The notes: a model not told the origin generated them from the letters alone. DNA of 64,000 nt from Nautilus pompilius (GCA_018389105.1 JACATO010000691.1:1139501-1203500), one strand, 5' to 3'; positions 1-12,105 are shown, counted from the stretch's first letter. Numbers and translations: made by a program.

Positions 1-842
1 AGCCTCTGCTTAGGTAATCTGCCTGAGCATGGATATTGGAAAGCCAACCCTTTCATTTTAACTGGCTCTTGGCTCTTTGGGTCCTGAGCTATTTATTCAC
101 TCAGCCACTCATGCTGGCCCTTATTTTAAAAGCCAGGAAGAGATAGAGGAAAGAAAAACAGTGCTGTAGGTCATTGTTAAAATAGTATTTCAACTTCTTC
201 CATTAATTTGATTTGTGTAAGGTAGACCCAGTAAAAGATTATTTCTTCTTTTGGCTGAGTTTCTTTTGAAAGTGGTCATTGTGTAGATCTACATGGGTAA
301 TTGGTCATCAGTAGGCATTATGTTAGCTGGACTTGTGCTGGAACTCACATGGATTTGTCACCACTCTAAACATTATTTTAATAAGAACTTAGTTGCAGGC
401 TTAAATATTAACCACCTGGTTTTGAAAGATTAAAAGGTGATACAGTTTTAGAATTTCTATTTAACATGTTTAAAAGTCCATTTACTTATTTGCAATATAT
501 CAACCAAAATGTTTGACCGGGATTAATTTGCTATGAATATGCTAATCCTGTTTTCCCTATCAGAATGAATGAGTAGGAAATAGTTCTCTTAGCTTGTGAA
601 TGTGGAGGGGGGCAAGTCTTGGGCTGTTAGTAGCAACTTTGTCAAACAACCAGAGATTAGTCCGCACAATTGGAAGACACTACTGTAGTGTATTATCAGG
701 GGGGGGGGGTACTATAAGAGGAATCTCATGCTACTGATTTTGTAAACCAAACTTCACCTTTTCCTGGAATTCTGAAAACTTTTTGTTGCATCCATGTGAA
801 GTCTGTTTTGTTTTATTGTTGATTTGTAAATTTCCATTCCAG
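1..842 (+). other. PSME3: PSME3 intron, 3' part
   Basis: This stretch lies upstream of the first visible PSME3 exon and ends in a good splice acceptor (tttccattccag, AG at 841-842). The peptide that should come just before this exon (family motif FGVSIQ, ending the previous exon in vertebrates) is not found in any frame, so the earlier exons lie outside the window. It is AT-rich and holds a poly-G run near 700; nothing else is seen. Confidence 0.75.
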
Positions 843-965
843 GAAGATATCTTAGGAGAGGCGAGATCTGTGGAAACTGAGTCTGCTTCCTATCTGGATC
901 AGATCTCTCGGTATTTTCTCAGCCGAGCCAAACTGGTATCTAAAGTAGCCAAGTATCCACACATT
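843..965 (+). CDS. PSME3: PSME3 (PA28gamma) coding exon, first of three in the window
   Basis: Proteasome activator subunit 3 forms a ring (a heptamer in known family members) that caps the 20S proteasome, mainly in the nucleus, and promotes ubiquitin-independent degradation. This exon encodes 41 residues from EDILGEARSVETES to AKVAKYPHI-type helix sequence; the stretch ASYLDQISRYFLSRAKLVSK is close to the vertebrate protein from memory. The exon has a clean acceptor (AG 841-842) and donor (gtaag from 966), is exactly 123 bases and in phase 0 at both ends. The GA/AS-rich part before SYLDQ differs from vertebrates, while the helix after it is strongly conserved. The activation loop and N-terminal helices must lie upstream of the window. 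The identification is firm; the fine differences are typical of distant animals. Confidence 0.95.
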
Positions 966-1952
966 GTAAGCCATTCTGTTTATTTATTTTACACCTGTTC
1001 TTTGATAATTACTAGAAAAATATCTCCCCCCCCCAGGAAAAAATTGTAATTTATAGAGTATAAAACTAATGAATAAGAAATAAAGTTATCTCTGTATCTC
1101 CATCTCAAATCCATTTTATCTGCCTAAAGACACTTTGCACAGATAATCCTAAGGGAGAGAAAAAGACATCCATTACATAGTTGTTAGGGTTAAGAATAAA
1201 TTTACCCCTAGAATGAAAAAAAAAAAAATACAAGGCTGAGTTTTCAAAAACTCAGAGAACCACTATAGCAGCATTGTAGCAACCATGGGCAGGGGTTAAG
1301 ATTTTTTGTCTGTAAATTGTTGAATTTGGAGCAGAGTAGCAGATTTTGGTTCAAAAATATGGAATTGATTGATTGGCATCTTTGACATTGAGCTTATACA
1401 TTTTCAGTAATTTGAGTACTAAAGTTCCATTTAATACTGACCCTGTTTAGTTAAAGCTCTCTTATTGCATTTATTTGTTTCTATTTCTGGAGGAGCGATT
1501 TAAAGCAAGCCAAGGGTGGGTAATATAGTTTTAAAAAAATAAAAAATAATTTGCTTATGCCATAAATAATCAGTATTTAGAGAGAGAGGTTCAAAGCTGC
1601 TCAACTATCAGACATTTCATTCTAAAATCCAGTTGTTGCATGGTCTGTTTATTTCAGCGTGTCTGACAGGAGATAAATGATGCAAAGCTGACACCGACTG
1701 AGCACGAAACTCGGGGACCCCAACTTCTGCAGTTCAGTAGTCTGGCCATTGGCTCCATAGTGAAGACAACTGTATAAAATCTTAGGATTTGGAAAAAATA
1801 CTTGTAATAAAAATATAAATTACAGAAGATACAGAATTCAACAGTAGCTACAAAAGATGATTTAATAAATCAGATGTTTATTTTGTCCAATTTGAATATT
1901 TTGTTGCTTTTGCTGTGGGTGACAAGACAAAAAACTAACTTATTTATTTTAG
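966..1952 (+). other. PSME3: PSME3 intron
   Basis: A 987-base AT-rich intron between two phase-0 exons. Donor GTAAG is at 966 and acceptor TTTATTTTAG ends at 1952. It holds a C run near 1026 and an A run near 1217. An open frame at 783-1049 is only the exon read through into this intron. Confidence 0.9.
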
Positions 1953-2039
1953 GAAGACTACAGGCAAGCTGTGTGTGAGCTGGATGAAAAAGAATACATT
2001 GGTTTGCGCCTGATGACTTGTGAACTTCGAAACCACTAT
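1953..2039 (+). CDS. PSME3: PSME3 (PA28gamma) coding exon, second of three
   Basis: This 87-base phase-0 exon encodes 29 residues, starting EDYRQAVCELDEKEYIGLRL and ending CELRNHY. It matches the third-to-fourth helix region of PA28gamma (family pattern EDYRR-V-E-DEKEY-LR). Acceptor AG is at 1951-1952 and donor GTAAGT starts at 2040. Joined to the previous exon it restores the conserved junction YPH[VI]-EDY seen in other animals, which supports the splice sites. An unusual pair of cysteines (CEL and TCEL) replaces residues that are not Cys in vertebrates as I recall them. Confidence 0.95.
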
Positions 2040-5000
2040 GTAAGTCACATCTTCCTTATGTTGGATGCAGATGTCAATTTGTGCACTTTTTTATAAACTT
2101 ATTAAATAAAATAAGTTGAGACCTCATAAAGTCTTTTAAGGTAACGTGCAAATACTAGAAACCAAAGTTTGAAACAGATTTCTAATAGAAATTTTGCATG
2201 TATATATATATTACATATTATCTTTGTTTTAATGGTTTTTATAAATGTAAGAAGCTTTTTCTTTATTCATTTGAAAAAAACCTTAGGCTTCTGTATATCA
2301 CCTGAGATGCTTTGACATCAAACTACCCTCTAAATCTGTATTACTCAGCACAGGTTGAGCCATAGGAACTGTGACACAGCACATTCCTCATTAATATAAC
2401 TCTGCAATGACAAATCCATACATCCCCAACTCCACGTGTTTTGCATTAAGAGTGTGTTGATTAAATAAATGTACATCCAGTTCAACACGCACTAACTAGA
2501 GTTTGTAGGGTGTTGGTATAATAGTAGTAAGATAAAAATTGATGTGTGTACAGAAGGTTAAAAAATAGAATTCCTGGCTTTTCTGAGTCGGTGTTATAAC
2601 TTTTTACATCTTACATCTATAACAAAGCTCATTGTCACTCACCGTTACCCTACAAAAACACAACGTTTATTGAGAGTCTCATTTGAATTTGGAATGAAGC
2701 ATTTGTCTTTGTTTTTTCTTTATAAAATTAAGAATTATTAGCGGTTTTGTCATCTATTTAAGAAAAAAAAAGATTGCCTCAATTTCAAAATTTGTAAGCT
2801 GAAGTAGGCAGCATTTTTTGCAAAGGTCCATTCCTTATTATGTAAATTTTTGTTTTTGATTACTTGTGATTTAACTTTATGGTCTTAGAAAATAATTTTT
2901 TAAAATGAAATTTATTGAATGAACTAATGATTCTGTGCATATTAATCAATGCTCTTTTTGTTAAGTGTGTTACCTAAGCCACCAACAGTGAATTATATAT
3001 ATATATGGGGGCATCTGTGCCAGCCATCTTTATTTACATTTCATTTTGGATATTCCTGTTTCACTTGGATCTCCTGATTAATATGTAAATAATAATATTA
3101 CTGCATTATCTTCTTAAACATTTGCATACTGCAGGATTTAAAATCAGTTTTAAAAAGGCTAGTTTGTATTTTTAAAAGGTACAATATCAAAATTCTTTTA
3201 TAGAATACTAGAATCTTGTCCTAAAATGTCAGGCTGAGTGCACTCAGGTTTTATATGTATTAATCAGTAGAATGCTCATGTCTGGTTTTAAGTAGAAAAT
3301 TAAAACTACCTTATTGTGAAGTTTATAAGATCTGTGGGCATCAAACTCTACCTGTTTTGTTTTTTGTTTTATTTTTCAAATTACATCTCTCGCCCACCTG
3401 TCATTTACAGTTGATATAAACCTCTAGATAATGTGGATAATTTTAATTCATTAGGAACAATAAGACTAAATCTTAAGATCACTTTTACAAAAAAGAAAAA
3501 GATCCAAGTTTATGAATTAAATGAAAGAGGAAAAACAACAAATGTGCTAAAATAATTTATTTGCTTTGCATTGTTATTTCTGTTTCTTTTTTTTCCTCCA
3601 TTCATTAGTACAGTTGGTTTAATATAATGACTATATTATCAGGCAATTGGAGATACAAGAATAAAAAAATCAATTGAAATTATATAATCCAAAGTATAAA
3701 TGTTTATTCAGTTTTCATGTAATAGTTCTTGAACTAATGAAAAACAAAACTTTTTAAAGAGATGTTGAACTTTGGTGATTCCAATAGGCAGCTTCACTGA
3801 TAATCTACAATGTTTTAGTTTAAAGTATTAAATGAGTGTAAATAGGTTTGGTTTCAGTCAGAAGTATAATCTGTTAGTATCCTCTAGCTTAAACACATCA
3901 AACTTTTTAAAACGAGATGGCTCAGGTTTAGTACAACAGATCAATATGTTTGGGATAAAATGGTATAGTGTTATTACTTTAAATGAGTTTAAAGCTTTTG
4001 ATGGAAAAATAATCAGATTTCAAATATTGGCGTTGTTGTTTGTTTTACACATCCTTTACATTCAATTTATTATAATGGAAATGAGAATACAATGGTTCAT
4101 ACACCAAATAACGGAAATGGAAAAATTAAAAAAGAACACTTCCTTTCCTAAAAATACATTTAAATTTTATATAAAAAAAAACAGATCTGGATTTTTTAGT
4201 CAGAATTGTTGGTGCAAAATTAAAAACAGCAAAAGTTAAAGAATGGACATTTTCTACATCTCAAGATATGAATTTTATATGTACATAAGATATGATAGTG
4301 ATACTATATGTTTAATGGATTTAAACTTAATAAAATTCTAAATATTCAAATCTAACCAATAATGATGCAACAACTAAGATTCATATTGATAAGAAAGACT
4401 CAGCAGCAATATAGAACTGAACAGTAATAAAAAAAAAAAAAATTAGAAATTTAGCTGTGTTGACATTTGGAGTGAAGGCTGCAAATAAAAACTTATACTG
4501 ATGGCTGGAGATGGAAGATATTTGAAACTTGGTGGTTCTGTTGGTATAACAATTAAAATAGATATGAACCAAAAATATATCTCTGCTATCAGTGATAAAA
4601 ATCAAAAATATGTTGACTTTTTAAAATTTAAACAAGTAATACACACATTTCCTGCTTGGAATAGCTGTACTAAATCTATTCAAGAAGTGAGTTGGGAAAT
4701 TTTATCATCAGTTATAGTGATATCAAGCATGGTAGGTTAAGTCATGCTCAAGTGGATACGTGGAAGCTGAGCTCCAGTAATGGGCACGGTGAGTGTCTGT
4801 GAACGTCCTTATTTAAAAATGGCGTAAGTTTTATATCTACCATTGTTAGTGTTACGGTTTATTGTTCAAAATTTACAAGCAATTTTGGTACAGCTTCAAA
4901 TGGAAATTATAAACCAGAAAAGGTCATTTAATTTCACAAAGATTAAAAAAAAAAAATGGAATGTAACCTAATTTTACTGAGTGTGAGGTGGCAAAGAGAC

Positions 5001-5185
5001 TCATTCAATAATTGTGGCTCAATGCTTGAGGGGGTAGCACAAATGTGTGTGTGTACGTGTTTCTCTTAATTATTTACAATTCAGTCAGGACATCCAAGTG
5101 AAGCATGACTTTGAAGATGGTGCAGACTGAATAGAAAATAATTTTCTTTTTTTTTTTTAAATGTAATCTCTCTCTCTCATTTCAG
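2040..5185 (+). other. PSME3: PSME3 last intron
   Basis: A 3146-base AT-rich intron from donor GTAAGT (2040) to acceptor TTTCAG (5180-5185), preceded by a strong pyrimidine tract with a TC run. Open frames inside it (3832-4239 +, 4381-4605 -, 4501-4740 +) have strongly AT-biased, low-complexity composition and no recognisable family; I treat them as chance. Short AT and T/A runs (about 2995-3006, 4429-4442, 5148-5158) are the only other features. Confidence 0.85.
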
Positions 5186-5266
5186 GCATCGCTGCATGAT
5201 ATTGTAATGAAGAACATAGAAAAAATTAAGCGACCCCGTTCAGCTAACACTGAGAACCTTTACTGA
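5186..5266 (+). CDS. PSME3: PSME3 (PA28gamma) last coding exon with stop
   Basis: The final exon encodes 26 residues, ASLHDIVMKNIEKIKRPRSA followed by NTENLY, then TGA at 5264-5266. The IEKIKRPR block and the C-terminal LY match the family; in PA28 proteins the C-terminal tail docks into pockets between 20S alpha subunits. Acceptor TTCAG ends at 5185. The exon starts in phase 0 as required by the previous one. The 97 residues visible in the three exons are about the last 40 percent of a protein that is usually near 254 residues. No frameshift or premature stop is present, so the gene looks intact in this part. Confidence 0.95.
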   Translation, partial: ASLHDIVMKNIEKIKRPRSANTENLY

Positions 5267-6310
5267 GATGGTCACCAGCATTTTAATTTTTTTAATTCTG
5301 TTTATTTTCTTCTGTTTTGCTGTAACATGAGAAACAGTTTTATTATGGAAAAGAGGGCAATGGCACTTTCAGGTGCAAGAAAAGGTAAAATAATTTAAAA
5401 AAAAAAAAACTATCCCATAAAGTAATTGTTTATAAATTGACGGTCCTTGGTCTTCTTACATTAGTCAGATTGGAATTCTTTGTTATTAATTTGGTTTTAT
5501 TTCTGTCAGCATTTCTTTATTAATTTTTTTTCTCACCTGGTGTTGTACTGCCTGCTGAAAATGTCAGATCTTTCTTAGTGTAAATGTGAACTTGGTAGCA
5601 AGTTGCCACTTTTAACTACTTGCTAGTTGTTAAATGTGTTACTGATGCGAAAAAGAAACAAGTCAGCATCTAATTCCATCACTGGACCATTTGCTTTTTA
5701 TTTAATAAAGTCTTTCTCTTCTGCATATTTGGAGTTTGTTCAAGATCCCCCGCCTTTTTTTTTTTTAAATGTAGCATACCAAGGATGTTCAAATCTAACA
5801 GATCAAAAGACAGAAGTTTATCATTGTAGCATATATTAAGTGTAAGTATTCACCGTGATGTGCACCTGTCTCACAACTGCAGAACAGATATAAAAGTATA
5901 TTGATGAATGCCAACAAATTTTAGCGACACAAAAAAATTACTGCTATTGGTAATTAATTAATTTAATACTGTAGATCTGAGTGGTGTGGTAGTCTAATGG
6001 CTAGCCCACTAAGGCCAAGGACACTGGTCAGGGATAGCTCTGACGTGGTTTCTTCTCACTCTTCAGCCAGTTGCGTGCATTTTCTCTGCCAGGTACTTCA
6101 TTTTCTTCTCATCCCTAAACAGAGTTCCAGTATGGACTTTTAATAGACTCATTCGGTTGGCCAAAGTCTTGAGTGCACTGGGCACTTTCATAGTGTTACA
6201 TGCTCCCTTTTCCTTAAAAACTGTAAATTTGAGTATTTTTGATAAATTTCCAATACTCTCTCAACCCTGTGATTCTGTTTTTGTTTAAATAAACAATGCA
6301 GTGGTGGGCA
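5267..6310 (+). other. PSME3: PSME3 3'UTR and poly(A) region
   Basis: After the stop codon comes AT-rich sequence with AATAAA signals at 5704-5709 (TTTAATAAAGTC) and 6288-6293 (TTTAAATAAACA). Either could be used; the first gives a 3'UTR of about 460 bases and the second about 1.05 kb. The SINE at 5985-6150 would lie inside the longer form. A T-rich stretch at 5750-5766 follows the first signal. The true cleavage site cannot be set from sequence alone. Confidence 0.6.
5985..6150 (+). mobile_element. tRNA-derived SINE copy
   Basis: It begins with an A-box-like TGGTAGTCTAATGG and continues with a body TTCTTCTCACTCTTCAGCCA and a core GAGTTCCAGTATGGAC (about 6122-6137). The body and core are shared with copies at 10.5, 21.1, 33.7, 48.2 and 58.8 kb. 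The B-box has decayed (GGTCAGGGATAGC). Confidence rests on the shared core, not on a database match. Confidence 0.6.
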
Positions 6311-9300
6311 TTATATTATAGTGTTACACCTTTTAATGTTTCGCACACAATCTGCCCAATGAACTATCAATGTTGGTTAAATACACCACACAGGAAATTT
6401 GAAATTAGTTGGGGGGGTCATCAATTTTTATGGTTTGTTATTTAGCAGAGTGCTCTGTATGAATACTGCAGTGGCTTGGTTGGAGAGATGCTGAGTCCAT
6501 CTAAGGTGGTGAAATATTCCAGCACAGTGAGTGAACCTATTGAAAGGCCCTGCTGGGACTCTTCATTGCTTGTTTAAATGGCATATACAATTTAATTTAA
6601 GTGTCTTTGTCTCAAGAAAGTTTTGGTTTACATGAAATATTTTAAATTTTTTTTAAAAAGGAGCAACTTTTTTGAAAATATGAAGAAAAAAAAACTTTGG
6701 GAATATTATAGATGGCAATTTAAAGACGCAACAAGCTAATGAGGTTGTGTAGTGCTTCATGGGACCTGGTACTTTATCTTCAGCAGGAAATGGAAAGTCC
6801 ATGCTAGAAGTATTTAGCTGTGGAAGGAATATCCTGAGCGGTAGTGAAGAGCAAGAAGAAAAACCAAACCAGTCCCCAGCAAGAATGGAACTTTGACCAT
6901 CTGCCACAGCAGGTCGGTACACTACATGCTCAGCTGGTCATTGCCTATTCAAGTTCTGATGTTGCTACTGTTTCCTTTGCTCTCACTTAAAAAAAAAAAC
7001 TAGAATAAAACAAATGGCAGTCTCCAAATTAACAATAGGAAAATATTTAATTATCTCCCATGTTGATTTACAGTTTAGCAATGGTGTGGAATCATGTATG
7101 GAATTGGTAAGTGTGTGGATTTCATCACTTCTTAAATAGACATTCAAGCTTATTTTGGATGCTTATGATAGTACCCACCCGCATATCCCTCTAGCTTGCT
7201 GAAATCATATCATATACATATAATCTGCTAGTCGGTGTTCCTGTCAGAGACTGGCTGCTGAGTGAGTGAACACTAACCTTTCTGTAGCTCTGTACCTACA
7301 GCCCAGCCATTATGTTGCACACTGAATATGTTGATATTACTGGGAGATGTGTTACATACAGTTACCTTCACATTTTTACATGGTGATAATACTGCAGCAG
7401 TTTCAATGAAAAAAATGTTCATTTTTAAATTTTGTTTTTAATGCACCCTGCAAAAAAAAAATCTGAGTGAACTCTCACTCTTGCATCATCATTACTTAAC
7501 TCTGAATACTTTTAGCATTTATTAGGGTTAACCCTAACCCTGCCCATAAAATATTACAGCCTCATTGTGCCAGTCATTACTTGAGAGATACTAATGTTTA
7601 ACTTATCTATAACATTTGTGTATTTAAAAAAAAAAATAATTTTGGCAACTTTATAATGCAAACAATTTGACCTGAGTGAAATTTTTTTTAAAATTACTAA
7701 AATCAGGATATGGTATTAACACACACACACACACACCCATTTGAAATATTTTGCTTTTAACAGATATAATTTCCCCTATGTAAATAATGGTTCAAAGTCA
7801 TGTTTTCAGCTAATAAACACCTAAAGGAAAGTTACAGATAATACTTCTACTGGATGTTTATTTTATGTAATGTACTATTTTGAACATTTTATGACATGGC
7901 TATGAAATATCAAGCACAACAGCTTTAAAGTTGTAGAGGATGATTTCAGAATTTAAACTTCCAGTAAATCTGGTTTGTTATCATTCCAGGGAAAGCAGAA
8001 AGAGAGCTGCATTGGCTTTCTTGCCCACAGGTAAGCTTGCTCGCTCTCTAATGCTCAGCCTTACAAGACAGTGCTGCATTTGTCCTTTCAATGACATGAT
8101 GAAAGAATTCTCCTGCTTTGTTCAACTAATTTTATCATGTGCTTGCTCACCTAGCATCATTGTAATCATCAGCTGCAGAACTGAGGGGTGCTATTATAGG
8201 AGCTGGCTGCTCGGATTCAGCTGTCATCAGCAGAGAGGCCATTTTCTACATTATAATATATCTGACGTGCAGTCAGTGGAGGGCAAGATGGTAATGGTGG
8301 TCTTTAGTCAGCTGCTGCAATTCATTCAACCAGTTGTCTCCTGGTAATATCTGCACTGACAAGAAGCTGCCTCTTCCTTGGCTCTTCTGCTCCACTAAAT
8401 CTTCAGGTCTGCTGATCCTTTGTAGAACAAACTTAATGTGTGGTTCTCCAGTCATCCAAGCCTTGATGAACTGAAAAATAAATGTGCAATTCTAGTTCAC
8501 ATGTCCATTTAAATGTTTAGCATTCGTATACTGGATCTATTTACTATGAAATTAGACATTATGTCTTTAATAGATGTAAAGTTCATTACATAAATTCATG
8601 TTGACTTGCAAATTTTATGATTTTAAAGATTCTGCTGTCATAGTCATTTATATACATTTTTTTTAAAAAAAGAATAGGTCCATGAACAGAAGCAAGATAC
8701 CCCTTTGTGGTATCCTGTAATTTGGTTCATCATCGCTTTTTACATCTAGATACTGATGTAAATATTGTAGTTTTTTTTTTCTTGTAACAGCAGAAAAAAA
8801 TCTTGTACAGTATAGGAAACACCTAATAGCAACAAAATTAACTTTTGGTGTAGATCACCAGCTGATGAAGATTGATGCATGCACTCCTCCCTCCCATCTT
8901 TAGCCAAGTTTAAAAATAAAACCAAACATTCTGAAGTTGGTAGAATTATGAAACATTTGTTCACATGTTAAAACCAGGAAAGTTGGTGAAATATTTTGTC
9001 AGCTAGCTTAATGATAAATAGGAAATAATTTGTGATACTAAAGAAAGGCTGGCTATTTATCAAAGAGAAGAAAGAAAGGGGGGAACATTGATCTCTTATT
9101 TTCTGATGCATCACATTTACCTTGAAGTGGGAATAGGCTTTAGATGAGGTATGCTGCAGTGTCCTTTTATGTACTTAAAGTATGAGCATGAAATCTGGCA
9201 CAAGGTCTCCACAATAATCTATAAAAGCTGACTGCTAAAGACTAATATTTTTTTATGTAGAACTTGTGTAATCCCTGGGTGGGGGGAGAGAGAGTAAGTG

Positions 9301-9690
9301 TGGCTGCTGTAGTCAAAACATGAAAAATCTGTGATTGCTTGAGAAAAACAAGTAAAACAGGATTATGTTCACGATTAACCATTGTCACATTTGTCGCAAC
9401 ATAATAATTTGCTCTCAAACCGGCCCCTACAGAAAGAGAGGTGAAGTATAATGTTCGTACAAGGACAGTTCCCAGGTATTTGAAAAATTTAAGTAGTTAT
9501 TATATCTAATAGGGTGTGTTCGAAAAAGATGTATGAACTTTTCTATAGCCTTGTGAGCCAAGCGTTTCTGGGGGACATCTTGTGTATATATACACAGATA
9601 AAAGCATCTTTTTAAAAATTCGGTGGAAACAGAGGTATAGAATAACATCTGAAAAACCTAAAGCAATATGTGTGCAAACAAAAACATATT
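6311..9690. other. AT-rich intergenic stretch
   Basis: No gene is supported here. Short open frames on both strands (6653-6922 -, 7940-8347 +, 8746-8964 -) show no recognisable family or splice context. Small features are a telomere-like 19-mer (7522-7540), a CA repeat (about 7719-7736), and a TTATCTCCC motif near 7050. Confidence 0.5.
7522..7540. repeat. short telomere-like inverted motif
   Basis: The sequence is TTAGGGTTAACCCTAACCC: one TTAGGG unit meeting two CCCTAA-type units head to head. It is only 19 bases and may be chance. Confidence 0.35.
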
Positions 9691-9691
9691 T

Positions 9692-9720
9692 TATTATTAT
9701 TATTATTATTATTGTTATGA
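9692..9720. repeat. TTA microsatellite
   Basis: About nine TTA/ATT triplets, ending in ATTGTTATG. It marks the start of the CpG-richer segment. Confidence 0.85.
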
Positions 9721-9724
9721 CTAC

Positions 9725-9900
9725 TGATCACTCCCCCCCTCCAGTGGAATTTTCCGCGGGTCTCATGTAGAAAACAAAATGGCTGAATCGCTGACGGGCT
9801 GTGGGTGTGTTTCGTCAGCCGGGTAATTCAGAAAACCCTTCCCGAAATGCAACGCTACGGAAACTCGCGATCAGGCTACGATCATCAACGATTCCTTCCA
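9725..9900 (+). promoter_or_regulatory. possible promoter / first exon with ATG
   Basis: CpG-rich sequence starting with TTCCGCGGG. An ATG at 9779 sits in AAAATGGCTG, which resembles a YY1 site over a start codon. It opens a short frame (MAESLTGCGCVSSAG) that runs to a weak donor GGTAATT near 9831. About 60 bases further on, CTTCCCGAAATGC (near 9838) resembles a ZNF143/SBS element, common in housekeeping promoters. No downstream coding exon has been linked to it, so both strand and function are guesses. Confidence 0.25.
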
Positions 9901-10518
9901 AACCTTCAGCCTAACAGACAAACATGGCAGATGGGGAAGGGGGGAGGGGAAACAACTCCCCCCCCCCCAAAAAGATGGACGCCCGAAGTTTAAGTAAAGA
10001 GAATGCAAAATTAGATAATTAAAGTCCACGGTATCAGCGAGTCATCCATCCATGCATTTCCTCGCCTACTTTCTACTTTCACTTATTCCTGTATATGGGT
10101 GCTAGGCCGGTGTGACGGCTCGGTTACCGGTAACAAGTAACTCGAGTCGACATTATTTGAATACGAACGAAAATCATTAAACTAAATTTGTAAGTACGGT
10201 TTTGTTCTAGCGGAACTTTCATTTCTTTAAACTTCTGGAGTGGATTTTACTCAGCATGCCCGCACCAAGCTCTCAGTCGGCGACGAGTATTTTAGAGTCA
10301 CATCACCACCGTACCGCGTTGTATCTCATAGGGAGAAGGACAAGCTTCCGTTAACCATATCGCAGCAAATAATTTAAATACATTCGGCGTAACAAGCCCC
10401 CCCTATTCTATATTATTTTGTGTAATTCTTATGCGAAACGTTTATCTGGATTTACCGTACTCAAGCTATGTAAAGGCGACGTCTTTAATATCGCCATGCT
10501 ATGATACACGCCTGGAAA
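9901..10518. other. CpG-rich non-coding stretch
   Basis: GC and CpG content are visibly higher than in the flanks. It holds a C run (about 9958-9968), the perfect 12-base palindrome GTTACCGGTAAC (10123-10134; contains ACCGGT as in Grainyhead/CP2 sites), and overlapping CTCGAG/GTCGAC just after it. No coding frame is supported. Confidence 0.4.
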
Positions 10519-10613
10519 TGAAGAGGAGTTCTAGTACGGGCACCTTCGCTTTGTGACCTCCCACGCTGAGAAGTGGTCGTGGAAACCACTCAGTAATGCA
10601 AACACACGATTCC
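10519..10613 (+). mobile_element. SINE 3' fragment
   Basis: The core GAGTTCTAGTACGGG at about 10525-10540 is followed by CACCTTCGCTTTGTGACCTC and GAGAAGTGGTCGTGGAAACC. The same order occurs at 21251-21330 (GAGTTCCAGTAGGGAC, then GAAGTGGTCATAGAAACC). No tRNA head is visible at this copy, so it is 5'-truncated. Confidence 0.6.
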
Positions 10614-11229
10614 TTATCTTGCAACCAATAGGGATCTGCAACGAGGGAAGTGTGTATATCGCGTAGGTCAATAGCATTTCCACGTTTCTAGGTTTGGTCG
10701 GGTACTCGCTTTCCCTTCCAAATCCCCAGTCCAGCTCACAGGTAGCAGCGTCAAGACGTTGGCAGTATTTCACGCGAAAAGTCAACTTCCGCCATCGGTG
10801 CTCGTCTTGGTGGCTGGCCCAGCCGTTTCGAGAATGGCGGCGGGGGGGGGGGGCGGTTGTTAACTCTTTCGCAGCCGTGCAGAGTCGCGGTTTTATGCCA
10901 CAGCACGACAGATCGTAAAAATTACGGAAAGAATACAACTATCTGCAGTACCGCTGATCGCAAAGGTTGAAGGAAGCTGGCTGGATGTGAACAAAACTAC
11001 TCACCGGCGCGGTGGCCCAGTGTACCACTAGTCGAACCCGGCTTGGCTGGCGGACAACCGAGGCACAACTCCTCCTTGCCGGGGTTGTCGCCCTTCTAGA
11101 TATCGGTACAGTATACGACAAAGTGAAGATGATGGCGTTTGTTCCTTTCTGGGACTTCGTCTTTGTTTTTGTTTTGGTTTTACTGTTCAGACGCGGCCTT
11201 CTTTTCCATAGCGGGTGGTGCATGGCCCT
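10614..11229. other. CpG-rich stretch with G run
   Basis: It contains YY1-like GCCAT/ATGGCGGC near 10792 and 10835, followed by a long G run (about 10841-10853). From about 11003 a GCGGTGGCCCAGTGT segment resembles a SINE A-box, but no clear B-box follows at the right spacing. Open frames on both strands here (10531-10938 -, 10939-11232 -, 11012-11290 +) overlap each other and have no family, so I do not call them. Confidence 0.35.
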
Positions 11230-11509
11230 CAAGGCCGGATTAACAGATGAGCTAAGTAAGCTACAGCTTAGGGCCTCTAAAAGTTATTAATATCAGATAC
11301 AATAATTTGTTTACAGTAAACTTTTTTTGATAAAAAACAATATACTTTTACGTTGCATTTTTACCTGTAAATAAGTTGTAATATATTTTATTATTTTGTA
11401 CATTGATTTTCATATTAAAATATATAAAACTGTCTTTTAATTTTTTATGATATGGGGCCTTTCACACTTGACTTAGTTTAGGGCCTCACGTTTTCTTAAT
11501 CCAGCCCTG
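11230..11509. mobile_element. hAT-type MITE with 8-bp target duplication
   Basis: A 280-base element with terminal inverted repeats: left CAAGGCCGGATTAA, right end CTTAATCCAGCCCTG (inverted CAGGGCTGGATTAAG). It is flanked by ATGGCCCT (11222-11229) and ATGGCTCT (11510-11517), an 8-bp duplication with one mismatch, as hAT elements make. It has no coding capacity; the interior is AT-rich. Both ends carry TTAGGGCCTC in direct orientation (near 11266 and 11478). Confidence 0.75.
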
Positions 11510-11517
11510 ATGGCTCT

Positions 11518-12094
11518 TAAACTATATTTAAGTATCTTTTCTTTATTGCCTCTACTCTGAGGTTAACGACTTGTGCATACAATTGTGCCATTCTTCTTCA
11601 CAGGGTTAACATAATAATCAGTATTCTTCGTTTATGAATTTTACTTGAATAAGAAGCTTTATACTATTATTTGTATATTAAAAAGGCATTTTTTTGTACA
11701 GTGCATATAATCTTCGTGCAACTAAATAATAAATACCTCTCCCTTCTTGTCTATAATAGTCTTGTCTGCTAAAAATGAGATTCTGTGCATCTGCCAAAAG
11801 TTGGGCTGATAATGCAAACGTCAGCGAAAACAGCTTACGCATTGAATTTCTATCATTTTGTTAAGTAAAAAAATGGAGGGGGTGATCCTCTGTATTAAAA
11901 GTAGGTAGGCAGTGACCATTTGCCCCCTTCCCCATGTGTCCAGCGTCCTTGCTTGGAATTATTTTTTTAAAAAATTGGCAGACATTTTACCGACTTCTAG
12001 ATGTCTACTTGTAGGCAACGGTAAATGTTCGTGCCATTGCATTGTGGGAAGATTTTAAATAATCGGAAACCAGATTCAGATTACATTGTGGAAA
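11518..12094. other. AT-rich spacer
   Basis: No coding sequence or recognised repeat is seen between the MITE and the triplet repeat. Confidence 0.5.
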
Positions 12095-12095
12095 C

Positions 12096-12105
12096 ATTAT
12101 TATTA

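Noticed and set aside
3832..4239. 135-codon open frame in the last PSME3 intron
   Set aside because: Very AT-rich, Lys/Asn/Phe/Ile-biased, no family, no splice context; expected by chance in this composition.
10141..10151. CTCGAGTCGAC, looks like a cloning linker
   Set aside because: Two overlapping six-base sites are plausible by chance in a CpG-rich patch, and no vector sequence flanks them.
10531..10938. 135-codon minus frame in CpG-rich DNA
   Set aside because: It includes a SINE fragment on the opposite strand and a poly-G run; overlaps other frames and has no family.
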